Source: JAJDUF01 sp965238265
Lineage (GTDB): Bacteria; Chloroflexota; UBA11872; UBA12225; JAJDUF01
Length of the DNA stretch: 64,000 nucleotides
NCBI GenBank assembly: GCA_965238265.1
Contig: OZ250185.1
Location: 372,001-436,000 of the forward strand
Direction of reading: 5' to 3'
The translations under genes and the position numbers were made by a program. Shown one piece after another: positions 42,989-50,693 of this stretch. The notes below the pieces were generated by a model that saw only the letters and a list, made by a program, of their open reading frames with translations, did no database searches and was not told the DNA's origin. The number at the start of each line of letters is the position of its first letter. Position 1 is the first letter of the stretch.

Positions 42989-44239
42989 CTACACCAGGCC
43001 GAGGTGCTCGTCAATCTCGCGCTGGTAGGCGTCTACCGCGCCGGCTTCAACCTCGTCGAGCGTCACCGCGCGTCCGGCGAGGCCCGATTCGAACAGCGCG
43101 TTGACCAGCGCGACCGTGCGACGACCGACTTCGCCCGTCACCTCGGGCGTGGCGCCGGTTTGGACACACGTCGCAAACTCGTGGTATTCCTGGGCGAGGA
43201 TCTTCCAGTCAATCTCGTTGAACGGTCCGTCGTAACGCCAGACGCGCTCGCCGCCGAACAGCGCTGCTTCCAGGGGTGGCAAGCGATAGCCCGGCGCCAG
43301 ATCGAGCATCGCTCCGTCCGTGATCGTGCGACCGTCTACGTGTACCGTCAACGGTGCGCCCTGGCGGTCGCCCGGCGACGACAGCGAGCCATTGCTCCCG
43401 TACACCGTCCGCTGCCCCTGGGAATGACCGATGGCGCCGCGGTGGGCAATCCAGGTGCCCAGGGCACCGGAGGCGAAGCGCAGCGAGCCGAAGAGGGCAT
43501 CTTCGCCGGTCGCCTCTAGCTGCTCTGGGAAATCTTGCGACCACTTGGCGTAAAAGCCGCCCGGGCCAGCCGCCTGCGCTGCACGGTAGCGGATCGGTTG
43601 CGTAATGCGCCCCTCGCCATAGGCCGTCACGACATCACCCAGGTAATACAGCATGATGTCGGCGTTGTGGATGCCGGCGTCCATCACGATGGTACCCGTG
43701 AGTTTGTGATGGCGCCACGGCGTAATGGCGATCTGCTTCCCGCCACCGATGCCCACTTCCAGCATAAACTGCGGGGTGCCAATAGCGCCGTCCGCCAGCA
43801 GTGCCCGCGCCAGCCGGTTGATCGGGTCCCGCCGGTAGTTCTCCGCCACCGAGAGCACCAGACCCTGTTCTCGGGCGGCTGCGATGATCGCGTCGCAGCC
43901 GCGGACAGTCAGTGACAGCGGCTTCTCGACCTGAACGTGGAGGCCGGCTTCCAAACAGCGTGTAGCGACGCGGTGGTGACTACCGGCATCGGTCGTGATG
44001 TCGCAGCCGCGGAGGCCATCCACGGCCGCCAGGTCTTCGATCCGGTCGCACACCTGCGGCCGTGTCCCCAGCAGCAGCTCGGCCTCGTCCGCGAGGTCTT
44101 CAGCGTTCGGTCGATGGAGGTCGCAGACCGCAGCGAGCGAGACGTTGTTGAAATCCGATGCCCGGAGCGTCGCCAGTCCGCGCAGGTGACGTCGCCCCAT
44201 CCCCCCACAGCCGATAATCGCAATCGGTAGCGTATCCAT
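42989..44239 (-). CDS. Gfo/Idh/MocA family oxidoreductase
   Basis: A 416-residue NAD(P)-dependent sugar or inositol dehydrogenase-like protein. The Rossmann motif is AIIGCGGMGRRHLRG and the catalytic family motif is VEKPLSL (Glu-Lys-Pro). The C-terminal alpha/beta domain contains MLEVGIGGGKQIAITPWRHH and DAGIHNADIMLYY, with the His typical of the family's active site. A strong AAGGAGCTACAACGCT site precedes the ATG at 44239. Substrate cannot be told and no sugar genes adjoin it. Confidence 0.88.
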   Translation of the reverse strand: MDTLPIAIIGCGGMGRRHLRGLATLRASDFNNVSLAAVCDLHRPNAEDLADEAELLLGTRPQVCDRIEDLAAVDGLRGCDITTDAGSHHRVATRCLEAGLHVQVEKPLSLTVRGCDAIIAAAREQGLVLSVAENYRRDPINRLARALLADGAIGTPQFMLEVGIGGGKQIAITPWRHHKLTGTIVMDAGIHNADIMLYYLGDVVTAYGEGRITQPIRYRAAQAAGPGGFYAKWSQDFPEQLEATGEDALFGSLRFASGALGTWIAHRGAIGHSQGQRTVYGSNGSLSSPGDRQGAPLTVHVDGRTITDGAMLDLAPGYRLPPLEAALFGGERVWRYDGPFNEIDWKILAQEYHEFATCVQTGATPEVTGEVGRRTVALVNALFESGLAGRAVTLDEVEAGAVDAYQREIDEHLGLV

Positions 44240-44306
44240 AGCGTTGTAGCTCCTTGTTACGGCCGCGCGTCTGCCCTGCGCCCACTGTAGAGCCTTGACT
44301 ACCCCG

Positions 44307-44451
44307 GTGTCGAGTGGGAGTGGCGCTCTCCGTGGGCGCGATTCCGTACAATCAACCTGCTATGAGTGACCTCACCATCCGGCAGGCCCAAGAGCAGGTG
44401 GACCAGTGGGTCCGCGAGCAAGGAACGGACTATTGGCGTCCTCTCGCGCAG
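44307..44451. repeat. 145-bp direct repeat, upstream copy (5' part of mazG)
   Basis: Nearly identical (about ten mismatches) to 45285-45429; offset 978 bp. It covers the mazG upstream region and its first 30 codons. The two copies flank the VapBC module. Confidence 0.9.
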
Positions 44452-44502
44452 CCGGTTGACCGGCTCACTATTGATCTACTCCATGACGTTCGCTACAGTT
44501 GA
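44362..44502 (+). pseudogene. Truncated duplicate of mazG
   Basis: The frame starts MSDLTIRQAQEQVDQWVREQ as in the intact mazG at 45340, then after about 30 codons (following PLAQ) loses all similarity and stops at 44502. The upstream region with TACAAT (44347-44352 approximately) is also duplicated. The stop codon lies within the TTGACA of the vapB promoter. Confidence 0.85.
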
Positions 44503-44527
44503 CAGAAATCCCTCTCTACTGCATAGT
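44499..44527 (+). promoter_or_regulatory. Putative vapB promoter, apparently leaderless
   Basis: TTGACA (44499-44504), exact 17-bp spacer, CATAGT (44522-44527). The -10 ends 7 bases before the vapB ATG, so the transcript would begin at or beside the start codon. Antitoxin binding over this site would give the usual autoregulation. Confidence 0.5.
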
Positions 44528-44534
44528 TTGCCAC

Positions 44535-44774
44535 ATGAAGATTACCCTCAACCTTGACGATACGATCACGCGGCGGCTGCGTGAGGAGGCTGCTCGACGG
44601 GGGACCACCATGTCGGCCTTGGTGGAAGCGGGACTCTGGCGCATGCTCGATGAGTGTTCGCCCGCGGACCGTGAGTCGGTTGCCTTGCCGCCGCTGCCTT
44701 CATGGCACGGTGGCGGGGAGCTGGTGGACATAGCCAACCGGGACGCGCTCTACCGGGTGATGGAGGAAGAGTGA
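44535..44774 (+). CDS. vapB: Ribbon-helix-helix antitoxin (VapB-type)
   Basis: A 79-residue protein. MKITLNLDDTITRRLREEAA then RRGTTMSALVEAGLWRML form the ribbon-helix-helix DNA-binding unit; the C-terminal half (LPPLPSWHGGGELVDIANRD) is the toxin-wrapping tail typical of VapB. Start ATG at 44535 is set by homology and a promoter whose -10 ends just upstream. Its stop abuts the GTG start of the PIN-domain toxin. As the toxin is broken, this may now be an orphan antitoxin. Confidence 0.88.
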   Translation: MKITLNLDDTITRRLREEAARRGTTMSALVEAGLWRMLDECSPADRESVALPPLPSWHGGGELVDIANRDALYRVMEEE

Positions 44775-45221
44775 GTGCTGGTCTTCGATACGAACGTCCT
44801 CATCTACGCGGCCAATGAAGACTCCGCGTTTCATCAGCCTTGCCGCTGGCACCTCGACCAGGCTCGCCAAAACCCAGCGCCGGCCTTCCTTACCTGGCAC
44901 ATATGCTACGAGTTTCTGAGGGTCAGCACACACCTCCGTGCCCTTGGCTCGCCCTGGAGCCCGCAAGAAGCCTAGCGCTTCATAGAAACGCTGCTGGCAT
45001 CACCGGGGGTCGAGTTACTGCGCGCCACAGACCATCACCAAGCGGTCCTGGCCCAGACTCTGGCGGAGTTGCCGGACACCCGCGGCAACCTGTTCCATGA
45101 CCTTCATACGGCGGTGTTGATGCGAGAGCACGGCATCAGCCGTATCTGCACACGCGACACCGACTTCCAGCGCTTCCCCTTCTTAGAGGTCGTTGACCCG
45201 CTGGGCAGGCAGGACGGGTAG
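44775..45221 (+). pseudogene. vapC: VapC PIN-domain toxin interrupted by an in-frame stop
   Basis: The frame begins LVFDTNVLIYAANEDSAFHQ and has an amber stop at 44973-44975 (codon 67), directly after SPQEA. The same frame then continues uninterrupted for 81 codons (RFIETLLASPGVELLRATDH and beyond) to a stop at 45221. All four PIN acidic residues can be placed: Asp in FDTN, Glu in CYEFLR, Asp in FHDLHTAV and Asp in CTRDTDF, the last two after the stop. The stop probably arose from a Trp or Gln codon, giving a catalytically dead fragment unless read through. Confidence 0.88.
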
Positions 45222-45284
45222 CCCCGGCGGAGCCGCGCCGGTTTCGAGGCAGGCGCGGCCGGCTGTGTCCCTCCCTCGGTGAGT

Positions 45285-45429
45285 GTGTCGAGTGGGAGCG
45301 GCGCTCTCGGGGGGCGCGATTCCGTACAATCAACCTGCTATGAGTGACCTCACCTTCCGACAGGCCCAAGAGCAGGTGGACCAGTGGGTCCGCGAGCAGG
45401 GAACGGACTACTGGCATCCTCTCGCGCAG
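45285..45429. repeat. 145-bp direct repeat, downstream copy
   Basis: Matches 44307-44451 closely; this copy continues into the full mazG gene. Confidence 0.9.
45325..45330 (+). promoter_or_regulatory. Putative mazG -10 element
   Basis: TACAAT ends 9 bases before the mazG ATG and is conserved in the duplicated upstream copy, consistent with a start site next to the ATG. No clear -35 hexamer. Confidence 0.4.
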
Positions 45430-45702
45430 CTGGCGCGGCTTACCGAAGAGTTGGGCGAAACGGCCCGGCTCGTCAATCACTTGTACGGTGAAAAACCGAA
45501 GCGCCCCGATGAGAGCGATCAGGATTTGGGCCTAGAGCTGGCCGACCTGCTCTACACGATCATGTGTCTCGCCAACTCCCAAGGGATTGACCTCCAGGAC
45601 AGTTTCGAGCGTGTGCTGGTGAAATACCGCCAGCGCGACGCGGAGCGCTATCGTCCGGCAACCGCTCCCGCTCCGGGGCCGGCTGGCCGGCGTGCCGGCT
45701 AG
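45340..45702 (+). CDS. MazG-like nucleotide pyrophosphohydrolase
   Basis: A 120-residue all-alpha NTP pyrophosphohydrolase of the MazG/dUTPase-like group, which hydrolyses (d)NTPs to monophosphates. Metal-binding acidic residues appear as LTEELGETARL and LGLELADLLYTIM. ATG at 45340 is chosen because the protein starts MSDLTFRQAQEQ like homologues and because the longer frame is upstream of the -10. A truncated duplicate of its 5' part lies 978 bp upstream across vapBC. Its stop codon falls in the loop of a 12-bp inverted repeat. Confidence 0.85.
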   Translation: MSDLTFRQAQEQVDQWVREQGTDYWHPLAQLARLTEELGETARLVNHLYGEKPKRPDESDQDLGLELADLLYTIMCLANSQGIDLQDSFERVLVKYRQRDAERYRPATAPAPGPAGRRAG

Positions 45703-45715
45703 GAGCCGGCACGCC
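45689..45715 (+). terminator. Perfect inverted repeat at the end of mazG
   Basis: GGCGTGCCGGCT (45689-45700), loop AGG, AGCCGGCACGCC (45704-45715). No U-tract follows, so it is a strong hairpin rather than a textbook intrinsic terminator. Its right edge is 20 bp before the MFS gene. Confidence 0.5.
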
Positions 45716-45735
45716 GCGCGCGGAGCCAACACTCC

Positions 45736-47016
45736 ATGAAGACGCGCATGCCGCTGCAATCCCTCTACGGCCTCGTCGCTTGGCTCCACGTCATTATCGG
45801 GGCCGCCCTGGCCCTGCAGGGCACGGCGCTGCCGCAAATTCGCGCTACATTTGGCCTCAGTCTTGTCGGGGTAAGCTGGCTCTTTCCGGCCATGTCGCTG
45901 GGCCACCTGCTAGGAGTGTTCGGTAGCGGCGCATCCGGGGTCACCCGTCGTCGCCGACTCGCTACGGTGTGGGGCACTGCCACGCTCACTATCGGCCTTG
46001 CCGTGCTGGGTGGCGCGCCACACTGGGGCGTGGCCCTGGCTGCCGGTCTGGTGCTCGGACTGGGCTTCGGGTGCCTTGACGTGGTGCTGAACGCCGCCGT
46101 TGGGGACGGCGTCCCGCAGCCACGGGACAAGGCGCGTGTCCTCAACGTGCTGCACACGTTCTTCTCTGCGGGCACGTTGCTCGGCCCGCTCCTGTGGGCG
46201 TGGGGGCTGGAGCACGGCGCCACCTGGAGGCAAGCACACTGGCTCGGCGCCCTCCTGCTGGCGCCGGGTCTCCTCGCAGCCCTGCGGGTACGGTTCCCGG
46301 CGGCCCCGCCGCCGCGTGCTTCCCAGCCACCGGCCTGGCGCCTCCTCCTGGCCGACGATTCTCTGCGCTGGCTGGCGCTCATGATGCTGCTGTACGTGGG
46401 GGTGGAAGCGGGCATTGCCGCCTGGCTGACCACCTACATGATCGAGTTGCACGGCGCCGCTCCCGCTGCCGGAGCGCGAGTGACGGCCGCCTTCTGGGCC
46501 GCGCTCCTGGTTGGCCGGCTCTCCGCGGCCGGCCTCACCGGGCGGTGGAGCGCCCGGCGGGTGCTGCTCACTAGCATGAGTACGGCAGTGGTGGCAATCG
46601 TCGTGGCCATCAGCACCACGAGCAGTGGGGTAGCCGCCGCTGCATTTGCGCTCGCCGGTTTCTGCGTGGGCGGCATCTTCCCCACCGTTGTGGCCGTGGC
46701 GCAAGCGCGGCATCCGCTGCAGAGCGGGCCAACCACGGCATTGATGATGGGGAGCGCATCAGTCGGCTGGCTGGTCCTCCCGTGGCTGATGGGTATGGCC
46801 GGCGAGCTTTGGGGTGTCGGCGCAACGATGATCGGCGCAGCCCTGACCGCAGGCGCGATGTTGGCAACGGGTTTTCGCGCGCCCTCGCGCCGTCGTCCAC
46901 CGGAGGCGAGCGCCGCTATTCGAGATAGTCGCGGAGGCGCCGGCTGCGGCTGGGGTGGCGCAGCTTGCGGAGCGCCTTCGCTTCGATCTGGCGAATGCGC
47001 TCGCGGGTCACATTGA
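45736..47016 (+). CDS. Major facilitator superfamily transporter
   Basis: A 426-residue membrane transporter with about twelve helices and the MFS-typical cytoplasmic RRRRLATVWG loop after helix 2. Two six-helix halves are visible, with the central loop around PAAPPPRASQPPAWR. It resembles fucose/sugar-type MFS permeases more than drug pumps, but the substrate is unknown. Residues beyond about 393 (IRDSRGGAGCGWGG and on) are encoded opposite the last 101 bp of rpoD, so the C-terminal tail is antisense sequence gained by loss of an earlier stop. Confidence 0.87.
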   Translation: MKTRMPLQSLYGLVAWLHVIIGAALALQGTALPQIRATFGLSLVGVSWLFPAMSLGHLLGVFGSGASGVTRRRRLATVWGTATLTIGLAVLGGAPHWGVALAAGLVLGLGFGCLDVVLNAAVGDGVPQPRDKARVLNVLHTFFSAGTLLGPLLWAWGLEHGATWRQAHWLGALLLAPGLLAALRVRFPAAPPPRASQPPAWRLLLADDSLRWLALMMLLYVGVEAGIAAWLTTYMIELHGAAPAAGARVTAAFWAALLVGRLSAAGLTGRWSARRVLLTSMSTAVVAIVVAISTTSSGVAAAAFALAGFCVGGIFPTVVAVAQARHPLQSGPTTALMMGSASVGWLVLPWLMGMAGELWGVGATMIGAALTAGAMLATGFRAPSRRRPPEASAAIRDSRGGAGCGWGGAACGAPSLRSGECARGSH

Positions 47017-48019
47017 AGGTTTTGCCGACCTCTTCGAGCGTGCGGTTGCGCCCATCATCGAGGCCATACCGCAGGCGTAAGACCTCCCGCTCGCGCGCGG
47101 TGAGCGAGTCGAGCACGCTTTCCACTTGATCCTGGAGGGCATGGCGCGTGGCCTCATCGGCCGGCACCACGGCCGTCTCATCGGGGATGAGGTTGCCGAT
47201 GGTGCTGTTGTTCTCTTCCCCCACCGGCGTTTCCAGAGAGACCGGCTCCTTGGCAATGGTGAGAATCTCCTCGACCTTCTCCGGCGCGATGTCCATAGCG
47301 CGAGCCAATTCCTCGGTGGTGGCCTCGCGCCCGTGCTCTTGCAGGTGTTGGCGCGAAATACGCACCAGCTTGTTGAGCAGCTCCACCACATGCACGGGAA
47401 TGCGGATCGTGCGGGCCTGATCGGCAATAGCGCGCGTAACGGCCTGTCTGATCCACCAGGTCGCATACGTGGAGAACTTGAAGCCGCGCGTATAGTCGAA
47501 CCGCTCGACGGCCTTGATCAGACCGATATTTCCTTCCTGCACGAGGTCGAGCAAGGTCAGCCCGCGGCCCTGGTACCGCTTGGCAACGGAGACGGCCAGC
47601 CGCAGATTTGCTTCGATCAGATGACGGCGCGCACTTTCGTCGCCGGCAGTCATCCGCCGGGCGATCTCAACCTCTTCCGCCGCGGTCAACAGGGGGACTT
47701 TTCCGATTTCGTGGAGGTAGAGTCGGACCGGATCATCAACGGCGACCTCAGTGAGGTCCTCGAAGGCCCGCGCCAGCTCTTCGGAACTCGGTGGAGCAGC
47801 CTCATCCGTCTCGGCCTGGGCGGAATCCTCGTCGGTGACGATCTCGATGCCGGCTTCCTGAATGCGCTCGTAAAGCGGGTCAAGGTTGGCCGGAGTGGTG
47901 TCTTGTAGCTCGGCCGCCGCGTCAGCAACGTCGCTGTGCGTGAGGTAACGCTGCCGGCGGCCCTTCGCCACGAGGCGCGCGACAGCCTTCGTCCGCTCGG
48001 AGGAGTTTTCTACAACCAT
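46916..48019 (-). CDS. rpoD: Primary RNA polymerase sigma factor
   Basis: Housekeeping sigma-70 factor. The 367-residue protein has region 1.2 (VDDPVRLYLHEIGKVPLLTA), the region 2 core (LVQEGNIGLIKAVERFDYTR, GFKFSTYATWWIRQAVTRAI), region 3 (PVHVVELLNKLVRISRQ) and region 4 with the -35-binding helix (TLEEVGKTFNVTRERIRQIE). Region 1.1 is short and divergent. ATG at 48019 fits homologues; the frame extends 37 codons upstream into dnaG. It follows dnaG, as in the classical dnaG-rpoD arrangement, and converges with the MFS gene, overlapping it by 101 bp. Confidence 0.97.
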   Translation of the reverse strand: MVVENSSERTKAVARLVAKGRRQRYLTHSDVADAAAELQDTTPANLDPLYERIQEAGIEIVTDEDSAQAETDEAAPPSSEELARAFEDLTEVAVDDPVRLYLHEIGKVPLLTAAEEVEIARRMTAGDESARRHLIEANLRLAVSVAKRYQGRGLTLLDLVQEGNIGLIKAVERFDYTRGFKFSTYATWWIRQAVTRAIADQARTIRIPVHVVELLNKLVRISRQHLQEHGREATTEELARAMDIAPEKVEEILTIAKEPVSLETPVGEENNSTIGNLIPDETAVVPADEATRHALQDQVESVLDSLTAREREVLRLRYGLDDGRNRTLEEVGKTFNVTRERIRQIEAKALRKLRHPSRSRRLRDYLE

Positions 48020-48086
48020 CGAGGCACACACCCGGCAGGATGTGGAATCCTGCCGCCACGGCAAGGATAGAGAAACGACCCACCGT

Positions 48087-50045
48087 TTAGGCGGGTGCGG
48101 CAGTATACAAGGGTGCTCGGTTGAGAGCAAGCCAGACGCGGTTGAGGTCGTTGGTCACCTCCACCTGCCGCCGCAGCAGCTCGCCTAGGTCATCCGGCGG
48201 GTCCTCGCCGGACTGGCGGCGCCGCTGTTCGGCGACGGCCACCTGCGCCTGCGCGCGCCGCAGTGTTTCCAGGAGTGTCCGCTCCTGCAAGCGCAGGGTC
48301 GCCTGAATGAGGTCGGCCCCGCGCTGCGAGCTTGTGGTCGGGGGACGCGCTGCGCTGCGCTCGACGAGCGCGTCGAAGTGGAGCCAGAGGCTCTCATCGA
48401 GCGTCGCGCGAATGATGGCGGCCGTCGGCTCTCCGGCGGCGGGCTGCACAGGGTCGGGGGGCCGGGTAGTGGCCTGCACCACCGCTCGATAGATCTCGCG
48501 GTACTCCGGCCGCCGAAAGTCGGCCTCGGCCGGTCGGTAGGCGAGGCCCGCCAGCAGGCCAGGCGCAGACAGCAGCAAGACGAGGCAGTGCGCCTCCAAG
48601 GCCTCCGGTGACGCTGCCGTTGACGGCTCCGTCAGGGCCGGTGCGCTGTCCTCGTCCGGTGAGGGCGGCGGCTCGCGCCGGCGGGTGGTTCGCTGGCGTC
48701 CGCTCCGGCGCGACGCAGCCATCGCCGCGTGGACGGTCTGCTCATCCACCCCCAAGCGCTCGGCCAGCAGCCCCAGATAGTGGGCACGGGCGATGCGGTC
48801 GCCGACGGCGCGGATGAGGGGGAAGAGGCGGGACGCCACGGCGGACTTCTCGCGCGCGGTGCTGAGATCGGCTTCTGCTACGGCCGCGTCAATCGCAAAC
48901 TCGACGACCGGCTTGGCACGCTCGATCAGCGCTTCCCACTGCCGCGGATCGGCGCGGATCACATCGTCCGGGTCGCGGCCGGCCGGCAGCGCGGCAATGC
49001 GAATCTCGCCTTGGATGACTTGCTCGTAGCGGATGAGACCGCGTGCCCCAGGGACCGGCACCGCGTCTGCGGCCAGCGCCTCGTGCAGGACATCCAGACC
49101 ACGGAGGGTCGCTGCTTGGCCAGCGCTATCGGCATCGAGCGCCAGCACGAGGTTCTTGCTGTAGCGACGCAATTGGCGCACTTGCTGCTCGGTCAGCGCC
49201 GTCCCCAAGGCGGCAATGACGTTGGTGTAGCCATGCTGGTGCGCGATCACCGCATCCATGTAACCCTCGACAATGATGGCCTGATCGTCGCGCCGGATGG
49301 CCTGCCGCGCCTGATCGAGGCCATACAGCACGGTGCTCTTGTCGAACAGCGGCGTTTGCGGCGAGTTGAGATACTTCGGCTGACCCTCGCCGAGCATCCG
49401 GCCCCCAAACCCGATCACCGCGCCGCTAGCGTCGCGGATGGGAAAGAGCAGCCGCCCGCGGAACAGGTCATATTGGCCGCGCTCGCCTTCGCGCAGGAGG
49501 CCGGCCTCAACGGCAAGCTCCACAGCGTGGCGCCGCTGCCGCAGGTGGCGCAGGAGCGTATCCCAGCGGTCGGGAGCGTAGCCGAGACCAAAGCGCTCGA
49601 CGGTGGCTGCCGTCAGGCCGCGTGATTTCACGTAGGCACGGGCGGCTTGCGCTTCGGGCGTGCGCGCTTCGAGCAGCTGGCGGTGATAGAAAGCTGCGGC
49701 TTCGGTCAGCGCCGCGAGGAGCCGCTGGCGGTGCTCCGTGGCCTGGGAGTCGCGGCGGCGCTCCGGAAGCTCAACACCGGCACGTTGGGCCAAGTGGCGG
49801 AGCGCCTCACCGAAATCGAGATGCTCGGTCTCCTGCATCCAGGTGAACGCATCGCCGCTCTTGCCGCAGCCGAAGCAGTGGTAGGAGCCTTGATCGGGGT
49901 AGACGACGAACGACGGCGTTTTCTCGTCGTGGAACGGGCACAACCCCTTGAGGGTACGCCCGGCCTTCTTGAGCGCCACGCGGGTACCGACCAGGTCGGT
50001 GATGTCCACCCGCTGCTTGATTTCGTCAATGACTGGATCGGCCAT
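48087..50045 (-). CDS. dnaG: DNA primase
   Basis: Makes RNA primers for lagging-strand replication. The 652-residue protein has the N-terminal zinc-binding domain (CPFHDEKTPSFVVYPDQGSY with CFGCGKSGD), the RNA polymerase core (ERFGLGYAPDRW, FPIRDASGAVIGFGGRML) and the TOPRIM motifs VEGYMDAVIAHQHGY and LALDADSAG. The C-terminal helicase-binding domain is divergent. Start ATG at 50045 (MADPVIDEIKQRVDI) matches homologues. It precedes rpoD; a promoter-like site for rpoD lies in its last codons. Confidence 0.97.
   Translation of the reverse strand: MADPVIDEIKQRVDITDLVGTRVALKKAGRTLKGLCPFHDEKTPSFVVYPDQGSYHCFGCGKSGDAFTWMQETEHLDFGEALRHLAQRAGVELPERRRDSQATEHRQRLLAALTEAAAFYHRQLLEARTPEAQAARAYVKSRGLTAATVERFGLGYAPDRWDTLLRHLRQRRHAVELAVEAGLLREGERGQYDLFRGRLLFPIRDASGAVIGFGGRMLGEGQPKYLNSPQTPLFDKSTVLYGLDQARQAIRRDDQAIIVEGYMDAVIAHQHGYTNVIAALGTALTEQQVRQLRRYSKNLVLALDADSAGQAATLRGLDVLHEALAADAVPVPGARGLIRYEQVIQGEIRIAALPAGRDPDDVIRADPRQWEALIERAKPVVEFAIDAAVAEADLSTAREKSAVASRLFPLIRAVGDRIARAHYLGLLAERLGVDEQTVHAAMAASRRSGRQRTTRRREPPPSPDEDSAPALTEPSTAASPEALEAHCLVLLLSAPGLLAGLAYRPAEADFRRPEYREIYRAVVQATTRPPDPVQPAAGEPTAAIIRATLDESLWLHFDALVERSAARPPTTSSQRGADLIQATLRLQERTLLETLRRAQAQVAVAEQRRRQSGEDPPDDLGELLRRQVEVTNDLNRVWLALNRAPLYTAAPA
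48102..48131 (-). promoter_or_regulatory. Putative rpoD promoter inside the 3' end of dnaG
   Basis: On the minus strand TTGCTC (48131-48126), 18-bp spacer, TATACT (48107-48102). The expected leader to the rpoD ATG is about 75-85 nt. This would allow rpoD expression independent of dnaG. Confidence 0.45.
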
Positions 50046-50198
50046 GTTGCGTGGTACCAACACCCTTCCCAAGGCGGCAAGCGCCCCCGCCTCCGATACA
50101 ACGGCGGCGGGGGCGCTCCGGTTGCCGTCGCGCGAGCAGCCGGCGTGCCAAGCTACCTCTCGGCGGCAAGCCGGGCCGCTGGATTCTTGGCAGAAACC

Positions 50199-50591
50199 CT
50201 ACTCGGCGTGCTCGTCCGGTTGACGCACGCCAAACGTATTACCCTCGGGATCAATGAAGTATCCTTGCCAGGCCACCTTGGGCATCGCAAACTTGGGCAA
50301 AGCAACAACGCCGCCGGCTGCTGCTATCTTGCTTGCCACCGCGTCGAAGTCATCCACCTGCACGGTGCAAACGTAAGCATTCGTACCGTGTGCTTGGGGC
50401 GGTGTCTTGGCCGGACGCGGTAGCAAGCCGCCGTTTATGCCTGAATCGTTGCTATCGTTGTCCGCTGTCGTAATCATCCAGTAATCCTGACTGCCCCATT
50501 GCTCAAATCTCCAACCGAATGCGGCTCGGTAAAACGCCATGGCGCGCTCAGGATCGTCCGCCTGTATTTCGAAATATACGACCTCACCCAT
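50199..50591 (-). CDS. VOC family (glyoxalase/bleomycin-resistance fold) protein
   Basis: A 130-residue protein with two beta-alpha-beta-beta-beta units of the vicinal oxygen chelate fold. YFEIQADDPERAMAFYRAAFGWRFEQW is the usual first half (Glu as metal ligand), and WQGYFIDPEGNTFGV the last strand pair with a Glu ligand. Function cannot be told. The start MGEVVYFEI at 50591 is favoured over a GTG/ATG two codons upstream. It sits between ppdK and dnaG on the same strand and is not usually part of that neighbourhood. Confidence 0.85.
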   Translation of the reverse strand: MGEVVYFEIQADDPERAMAFYRAAFGWRFEQWGSQDYWMITTADNDSNDSGINGGLLPRPAKTPPQAHGTNAYVCTVQVDDFDAVASKIAAAGGVVALPKFAMPKVAWQGYFIDPEGNTFGVRQPDEHAE

Positions 50592-50693
50592 GGCCACTCG
50601 CCTCCGTAAGTGAGTTATCGGCTCCGAGTTTCAACCGAGACATCGGAGCCGCCACGGACCATGCTCTTCGATGATCGACTCGCGGCCTCAGCG

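Noticed and set aside
50020..50072. A T-box-like stretch (GGGTGTTGGTACCACGC) upstream of dnaG on the minus strand
   Set aside because: It lacks the surrounding T-box stems and specifier loop, and dnaG is not a plausible T-box target.
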